Assembly: GCA_034436375.1 (NCBI GenBank)
Contig: DAOTVS010000091.1
Coordinates: 1 to 17,221 of the forward strand
DNA length: 17,221 bases
Direction: 5' to 3'
Origin: DAOTVS01 sp034436375
Lineage (GTDB): Bacteria > Chloroflexota > Anaerolineae > SpSt-313
Below, piece after piece: positions 14,128-17,221 of the stretch. The position numbers were made by a program, and so were the translations under genes. Each line of letters begins with the position of its first letter. Position 1 is the stretch's first letter. The notes under the pieces are model-generated. The model was not told the DNA's origin. It made no database searches and worked only from the letters and a program-made list of their open reading frames with translations.

Positions 14128-15222
14128 ATGGCGGTAAAGCAAGATACGGAAGCGCCCTTTATCAACTGCGAGAACCTGGTCAAGATCTACAAGATTGCCG
14201 ACCTGGAGGTTGTAGCACTGCAGGGCCTGGACATGCAGGTGCCCAAGGGCGAATTGCTGGCGATCGTCGGGGCCAGTGGTAGCGGTAAGAGCACGCTGAT
14301 GAACATTCTGGGCGGGCTTGACCGACCGACGGCTGGGAAGGTCTCTGTTGGCGGTACCGATCTGCTCAAGCTCTCGAACAGTGGCCTGACCAAGTACCGG
14401 CGCGAGAGGGTGGGGTTTGTGTGGCAGCAGACTTCGCGCAATCTCATTCCCTACCTGACGGCGCAGGAAAACGTCGAGTTGCCCATGCTGATGGCAGGCA
14501 AATCGCCGGCGCTGGCGCGCGAGTGGGCTTCGGAGCTGCTCGATGCCGTCGGCCTGAGCGAGCGGCGCAAGCACCGGCTGGCGCAACTCTCGGGCGGGCA
14601 GCAGCAACGCGTGGCCATCGCCCTGGCGCTGGCCAATGACCCGCAGCTTTTGCTGGCCGATGAGCCGACCGGTGAGGTCGACTCGGCGACGGCGCGCGTG
14701 ATCTGGGAGACTTTTCGCCAGCTCAATGCGCGTTACGGGTTGACGACCATCATCGTGACCCATGACCCCAAGATCGCTCAGGAGGTTGACCGGGTGGTCA
14801 GCATCCGAGACGGTAAGACCAGCACCGAGACGATCCGGCAGGGCGGTAGTCGCGAAGAGACGCCGTTGCCGGTCGACGGCAAGCTGGGGGCGGGTGGCGC
14901 GCCGGCTGCGACGACGCCGGTTGATGTCTCGTACGAGGAATATGTGGTGCTGGACAACGCCGGCCGCTTGCAGGTGCCGCGAGACTTTTTGGAGGAATGG
15001 GGCATCGGCAACCGTGCCAAAGTCGAGCTGGTGGAAGATGGCATCCTGATCAAGCCGATCAATGGGGCCAAGCCAGAAGCCAAAGAAAAGGTGCGCGAGG
15101 AAGACCTGGCAGCAATGGGTAGCCTCTACGCAGAAGACTTGCCCCCGGAGGTCAAGCGCCGGGGCTGGCAGCGGGCGTTCGGGAACCTTGCATCGCGTTT
15201 CCGCCGCCCCGGTAGAGACTGA
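14128..15222 (+). CDS. LolD/MacB-type ABC ATPase fused to a C-terminal AbrB-like domain
   Basis: Residues 10-240 are a complete ABC ATPase: Walker A GASGSGKST (48-56, K54), Q-loop Q100/Q101 in VWQQ, signature LSGGQ (154-158), Walker B LLLADEP (174-180, catalytic E179) and switch H212. Family members normally end near 230 residues, but this protein has 364. After a Gly/Ala/Pro linker, residues 272-311 read as an AbrB/SpoVT (swapped-hairpin) motif: YVVLDNAGRLQVPRDFL, then GIGNRAKVELVEDGILIKPI, with the G-R and P landmarks at 279-280 and 284. AbrB domains dimerise and often bind DNA, so here it may dimerise the ATPase or sense state. A basic tail (about 340-364) follows. An AAGGAAGG ribosome site (14113-14120) precedes the ATG. 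It acts with the upstream permease. The ATPase call is certain; the role of the extra domain is unknown. Confidence 0.92.
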   Translation: MAVKQDTEAPFINCENLVKIYKIADLEVVALQGLDMQVPKGELLAIVGASGSGKSTLMNILGGLDRPTAGKVSVGGTDLLKLSNSGLTKYRRERVGFVWQQTSRNLIPYLTAQENVELPMLMAGKSPALAREWASELLDAVGLSERRKHRLAQLSGGQQQRVAIALALANDPQLLLADEPTGEVDSATARVIWETFRQLNARYGLTTIIVTHDPKIAQEVDRVVSIRDGKTSTETIRQGGSREETPLPVDGKLGAGGAPAATTPVDVSYEEYVVLDNAGRLQVPRDFLEEWGIGNRAKVELVEDGILIKPINGAKPEAKEKVREEDLAAMGSLYAEDLPPEVKRRGWQRAFGNLASRFRRPGRD

Positions 15223-15233
15223 GGTCTTGAGAT

Positions 15234-15971
15234 ATGGGTAACATGCCGCAAGCACAGGCCGCTGCGCCGGAGGACAATGGCGATATCTTGGTGCGGACGG
15301 TCGATGTCAAGCGATCCTACCTGGTAGGGAGCGAAGAGGTGCATGCCCTGCGCGGGGTGAATGTTGCCATCCGCCGCGGGCAGTTTGTGGCCTTTAAGGG
15401 CCGCTCGGGCTCTGGCAAGACGACCCTGCTCAACATGATCGGGGGGCTCGATCTACCGACTGCGGGCGAAGTGTACCTGTTTGGCCAGAACATGAGCAAG
15501 ATGAGCGAGTCCGAGCGGACGCGCATCCGGCGCGACCGGTTGGGGTTTGTCTTCCAGTCGTTTGCGCTGATTCCGACGTTCTCGGCTTTTGAGAACGTGG
15601 AACTGCCGCTGCGCATTGCCCATGTGCCGCCGCGGGAACGGCGCGAGCGTGTCATGCGCTGCCTGACGCTCGTGGGGCTGCGGCGCTGGGCCGGCCACCG
15701 GCCGTTCGAGATGTCGGGCGGCCAGCAACAGCGCCTTTCGATCGCGCGCGCTCTGGCGCAGCACCCTTCTTTGATCATTGCTGACGAGCCTACGGGCGAG
15801 CTGGACAGCGAGACTGGGCGCCAGATCACGATGCTGTTCCAGAGGTTGGTGCGCGAAGAGGGTGTAACCATCCTCATGGCCAGCCATGATCCTACGGTCG
15901 ATGAGTTTGTGTCCGATGTCTATCAGCTGAGCGATGGCCAAATCGTCGATCATATCTGCTATAGTTCTTGA
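15234..15971 (+). CDS. Second LolD/MacB-type ABC ATPase of the exporter
   Basis: This 245-residue ATPase has all functional motifs: Walker A GRSGSGKTT (56-64, K62), Q-loop in GFVFQSF near 104-110, signature MSGGQ (160-164), Walker B LIIADEP (180-186, catalytic E185) and switch H218 in MASHD. It ends at the family's usual length, with no AbrB-like extension. The N-terminal 15 residues are Ala/Gln-rich and probably disordered. It begins 11 nt after the first ATPase, with GAGGT overlapping that gene's end as ribosome site. Since the operon has one permease with two FtsX halves, it may pair with the AbrB-fused ATPase as a heterodimer; separate homodimers are also possible. No clear terminator follows; a G-C-rich hairpin at 16020-16048 has no T-run. 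Confidence 0.92.
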   Translation: MGNMPQAQAAAPEDNGDILVRTVDVKRSYLVGSEEVHALRGVNVAIRRGQFVAFKGRSGSGKTTLLNMIGGLDLPTAGEVYLFGQNMSKMSESERTRIRRDRLGFVFQSFALIPTFSAFENVELPLRIAHVPPRERRERVMRCLTLVGLRRWAGHRPFEMSGGQQQRLSIARALAQHPSLIIADEPTGELDSETGRQITMLFQRLVREEGVTILMASHDPTVDEFVSDVYQLSDGQIVDHICYSS

Positions 15972-16016
15972 GTTATGCTACCTATCGTGGTGACGAACTG
16001 CAATCGTCAGGCAGGT

Positions 16017-16048
16017 TGAGGGGGCATGCGCGGGAAAGCGTAGCCCCC
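16017..16048 (+). repeat. Direct repeat copy A with hairpin
   Basis: The 13-nt core TGAGGGGGCATGC (16017-16029) recurs exactly at 16680-16692. Here it opens a hairpin: GGGGGC (16020-16025) pairs with GCCCCC (16043-16048), and inside it TGCGC (16027-16031) pairs with GCGTA (16038-16042) around GGGAAA. No T-run follows, so its use as a terminator of the exporter operon is doubtful. Confidence 0.6.
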
Positions 16049-16130
16049 CGCCGCGGGACCGTTTCGGACGAGTGAGCCCCCCACACGGGTCTGGGCCAGC
16101 GAACATCGTGCCCCATGCAGTGACAAGGGC

Positions 16131-16682
16131 GTGCGCCAAAGCTCGTGTGGGCTTGCCAGTGCAGTTTTTGACTGCGCTGCTCCGCCCGGAGAGCTGTTGC
16201 ATGATCAGGGTGCGGGGGTCTGGGTGAGCGAGACTGCGCTGCGGCGTGGCCGGATTGCTGCGGACCTGTTGCCTGCCAGACTGATGATCTGGGGTGATAC
16301 AGACCATGTGCGCTTCCTGGGCTGGCGTGGCTTGGGCTTTCGCGTCCGCACCATCGCCCATGGCGTCGTGGAAGGTTACCCCGACTGGCGCTTCCACTTT
16401 CGTGAGAGCGTAGCAGTATCGCTCCTGCCCCTGCGGCTGACCAACTGGGGCATTGTGACCATCGACACAACACAGGGCCAGTTTGCCATCAGCTTTATGG
16501 GCCGTGTCCTCATCCTCAAACGCATCGTCGTGGGCAACTGCAGCATCATGGGCAAGCAGGGGGACCTTTTGGCCCTCCGCGCCCGCGGCGCCTACATTGG
16601 CGACGCCGGCATGCGCTTCCAGGTCACCTTTTTCATCAGCCAGTGCTATTTCACAGAAACTCACACGCATTGGATGGCCTGA
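16131..16682 (+). CDS. Hypothetical protein, unrecognised
   Basis: Up to 183 residues, matching no family I recognise. The codon pattern from about residue 23 onwards is typical of the surrounding genes, with G or C in most third positions and no rare codons, which supports a real gene. The protein looks beta-rich, with alternating hydrophobic and charged strands (for example LILKRIVVG near 127-135) and many Trp, Arg and Phe residues. No signal peptide or membrane helix is evident, and no catalytic motif is visible. The start is uncertain: GTG 16131 has no good ribosome site, and its first 20 codons contain a hairpin (16161-16175). TTG 16197 has GGAG five nt upstream and may be the true start, giving 161 residues. 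The gene lies between two copies of a direct repeat, and its stop codon is part of the second copy. Confidence 0.5.
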   Translation: MRQSSCGLASAVFDCAAPPGELLHDQGAGVWVSETALRRGRIAADLLPARLMIWGDTDHVRFLGWRGLGFRVRTIAHGVVEGYPDWRFHFRESVAVSLLPLRLTNWGIVTIDTTQGQFAISFMGRVLILKRIVVGNCSIMGKQGDLLALRARGAYIGDAGMRFQVTFFISQCYFTETHTHWMA

Positions 16683-16710
16683 GGGGGCATGCACGGCGAG
16701 AGCGTGTGGA
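16680..16710 (+). repeat. Direct repeat copy B with hairpin
   Basis: This copy repeats the 13-nt core of copy A (16680-16692), followed by related sequence (CGGCGAGAGCGT). TGCACG pairs with CGTGTG around GCGAGAG. Relative to copy A, one stem pair changes from G-C to A-T, so pairing is kept despite sequence change. The outer GGGGGC arm has no partner here. It overlaps the stop of the hypothetical gene. Confidence 0.55.
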
Positions 16711-16761
16711 TTCTCAAGCGACCGGCCGACGCGGCCGCAGATGATTGTCGCCCCATCCCGC

Positions 16762-16790
16762 TTGCCCAATGCCGCCAGCCGTTGTATAAT
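16762..16790 (+). promoter_or_regulatory. Promoter of the tRNA-Arg gene
   Basis: TTGCCC (16762-16767), a 17-nt spacer and a perfect TATAAT (16785-16790). Transcription would begin about 5 nt before the mature tRNA, typical of a single tRNA gene. Confidence 0.8.
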
Positions 16791-16801
16791 TCGCCTCACG
16801 C

Positions 16802-16877
16802 GCGCCCGTAGCTCAACGGATAGAGCGCCTGACTTCGAATCAGTCGGTTGTGGGTTCGAATCCCGCCGGGCGCGCCA
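16802..16877 (+). tRNA. tRNA-Arg (anticodon UCG), CCA encoded
   Basis: The 76-nt cloverleaf has a perfect 7-bp acceptor stem (GCGCCCG with CGGGCGC), D stem GCTC/GAGC, anticodon loop CTTCGAA with anticodon TCG, a 5-nt variable loop, and T arm GTGGG-TTCGAAT-CCCGC. The discriminator base is G, followed by an encoded CCA at 16875-16877. The anticodon stem has four pairs plus one C-U mismatch at its outer end. It reads the CGA codon and, by wobble, other CGN codons. Confidence 0.97.
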
Positions 16878-16906
16878 GACAACCTATAGCACCTACTACC
16901 GCAGAC

Positions 16907-16935
16907 CCCACTAGATGTAGTGGGATCTTGTTGTT
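16907..16935 (+). terminator. Intrinsic terminator of the tRNA-Arg gene
   Basis: CCCACTA (16907-16913) pairs perfectly with TAGTGGG (16918-16924) around GATG, followed by the T-rich ATCTTGTTGTT. It lies 30 nt after the CCA end. Confidence 0.85.
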
Positions 16936-17221
16936 TGTTGACATGGCGGTTATGTGGAATCAGGCGGTTGTTTTTGAGCCCATTGCCAGGGACATGAACA
17001 GAAATTTACGCGCCAAGGGATTGACAGGATAGAACGGTGGTTCTATCGCCGCGGATGACCAAGGCGTGGGCGTGGTGCGTCAGGCGATCCAGCCCGGCGC
17101 TGCCCAGGAGGTTGTTGCTGAACACTTCTGCTTTCAGCTCCGGGCCTGCGTGCCGAACGTCATGAACAGCGTTGCCGATGGCCCACGGGCCGGTGACGCC
17201 TGGGCGCTTGTCTCGCACTCG
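16936..17221 (-). mobile_element. Probable end of an IS21-family insertion element, cut by window edge
   Basis: An IstB-like C terminus on the minus strand ends at 17006. About 70 nt beyond it, the sequence TGTTGAC at 16936-16942 resembles the TGT-type tips of IS21-family elements. Between them, GGCGGTT occurs twice (near 16945 and 16963), and short repeats inside the tips are known for this family. The boundary is inferred; the other end and istA would lie beyond the window. Confidence 0.4.
17006..17221 (-). pseudogene. istB: IstB-like transposition ATPase, C-terminal fragment
   Basis: The frame is open to the window edge and ends at TAA 17006-17008. Its segment VFSNNLLGSAGLDRLTHHAH, followed by LVIRGD, matches the end of IstB, the AAA+ helper ATPase of IS21 elements, which typically reads as a W..VFG...L..A.LDRL.HH....I.G.S.R pattern. 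The stretch before it (about 33 residues) and the final 12 residues do not fit IstB well: the expected TSN..F..W motif and the S-Y/F-R ending are missing. This suggests frameshift decay, although a divergent intact copy cut by the window cannot be excluded. If intact, the P-loop domain would lie to the right, outside the window. Confidence 0.5.

Noticed and set aside
12871..15255. A 794-codon open frame on the minus strand
   Set aside because: It lies opposite the permease and first ATPase and reflects high-GC codon bias; its product is Gln/His/Arg-rich with no motif, while the plus-strand frames are clear.
15978..16799. A 273-codon minus-strand frame opposite the hypothetical gene
   Set aside because: It spans both direct repeats and the tRNA promoter, is rich in His/Gly/Pro without motifs, and the plus frame has better codon usage. 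Confidence in this choice is moderate.
1..17221. CRISPR array, phage genes or a classical defence system
   Set aside because: No regularly spaced repeats, cas genes, phage structural genes or toxin-antitoxin pair were seen. The AbrB-like segment is part of the ATPase frame and not a separate antitoxin gene.

Overview
The window is a high-GC, gene-dense bacterial chromosome segment. Its gene content best fits the Chloroflexota (for example Anaerolineae or Caldilineae): a PAC2-family protein, a small CxxC-x17-CxxC zinc-ribbon protein, a PdtaS/PdtaR-type kinase with an ANTAR regulator, a DUF2142/GT39-like membrane protein, and a lipoprotein-anchored HlyD/FtsX/LolD-type exporter. No rRNA or marker gene is present, so the lineage is an inference.

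Layout. Positions 1-1540 run on the minus strand. They hold the N-terminal part of an S9 prolyl-oligopeptidase-like peptidase, cut by the window edge, and a zinc-ribbon protein, each with its own promoter and separated by a long terminator hairpin. Positions 1760-5192 run on the plus strand: a PAC2 gene behind a promoter overlapped by an inverted repeat, then a promoter and structured leader feeding pdtaS and pdtaR, which overlap by 19 nt. The block closes at a 24-bp hairpin shared with the convergent operon. Positions 5251-8671 are a minus-strand surface-polysaccharide operon, rmlD then a family-2 glycosyltransferase then a polytopic DUF2142/GT39-like protein, with ATGA overlaps. Positions 8780-9478 hold a divergent cobO. 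Positions 9594-15971 are a plus-strand exporter operon: lipoprotein membrane-fusion adapter, 986-aa double-FtsX permease, and two different LolD/MacB-type ATPases. The first ATPase carries a C-terminal AbrB-like (swapped-hairpin) domain. Positions 16017-16710 hold an unrecognised gene flanked by two copies of a hairpin-forming direct repeat. A tRNA-Arg(UCG) with promoter and terminator follows, and then what looks like the end of an IS21-family element.

How the genes work together. PdtaS (GAF-PAS-HisKA_2-HATPase) should phosphorylate PdtaR, whose ANTAR domain is expected to bind RNA hairpins and control termination. The leader of this same operon contains an intrinsic terminator, an overlapping antiterminator-capable segment and a hexaloop hairpin of the ANnGnn type, which suggests autoregulation by attenuation. 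The exporter genes form one co-directional set and probably act as one membrane complex.

The points most worth a second look are the attenuator-like pdtaSR leader, the ATPase-AbrB fusion, and the repeat-flanked orphan gene.
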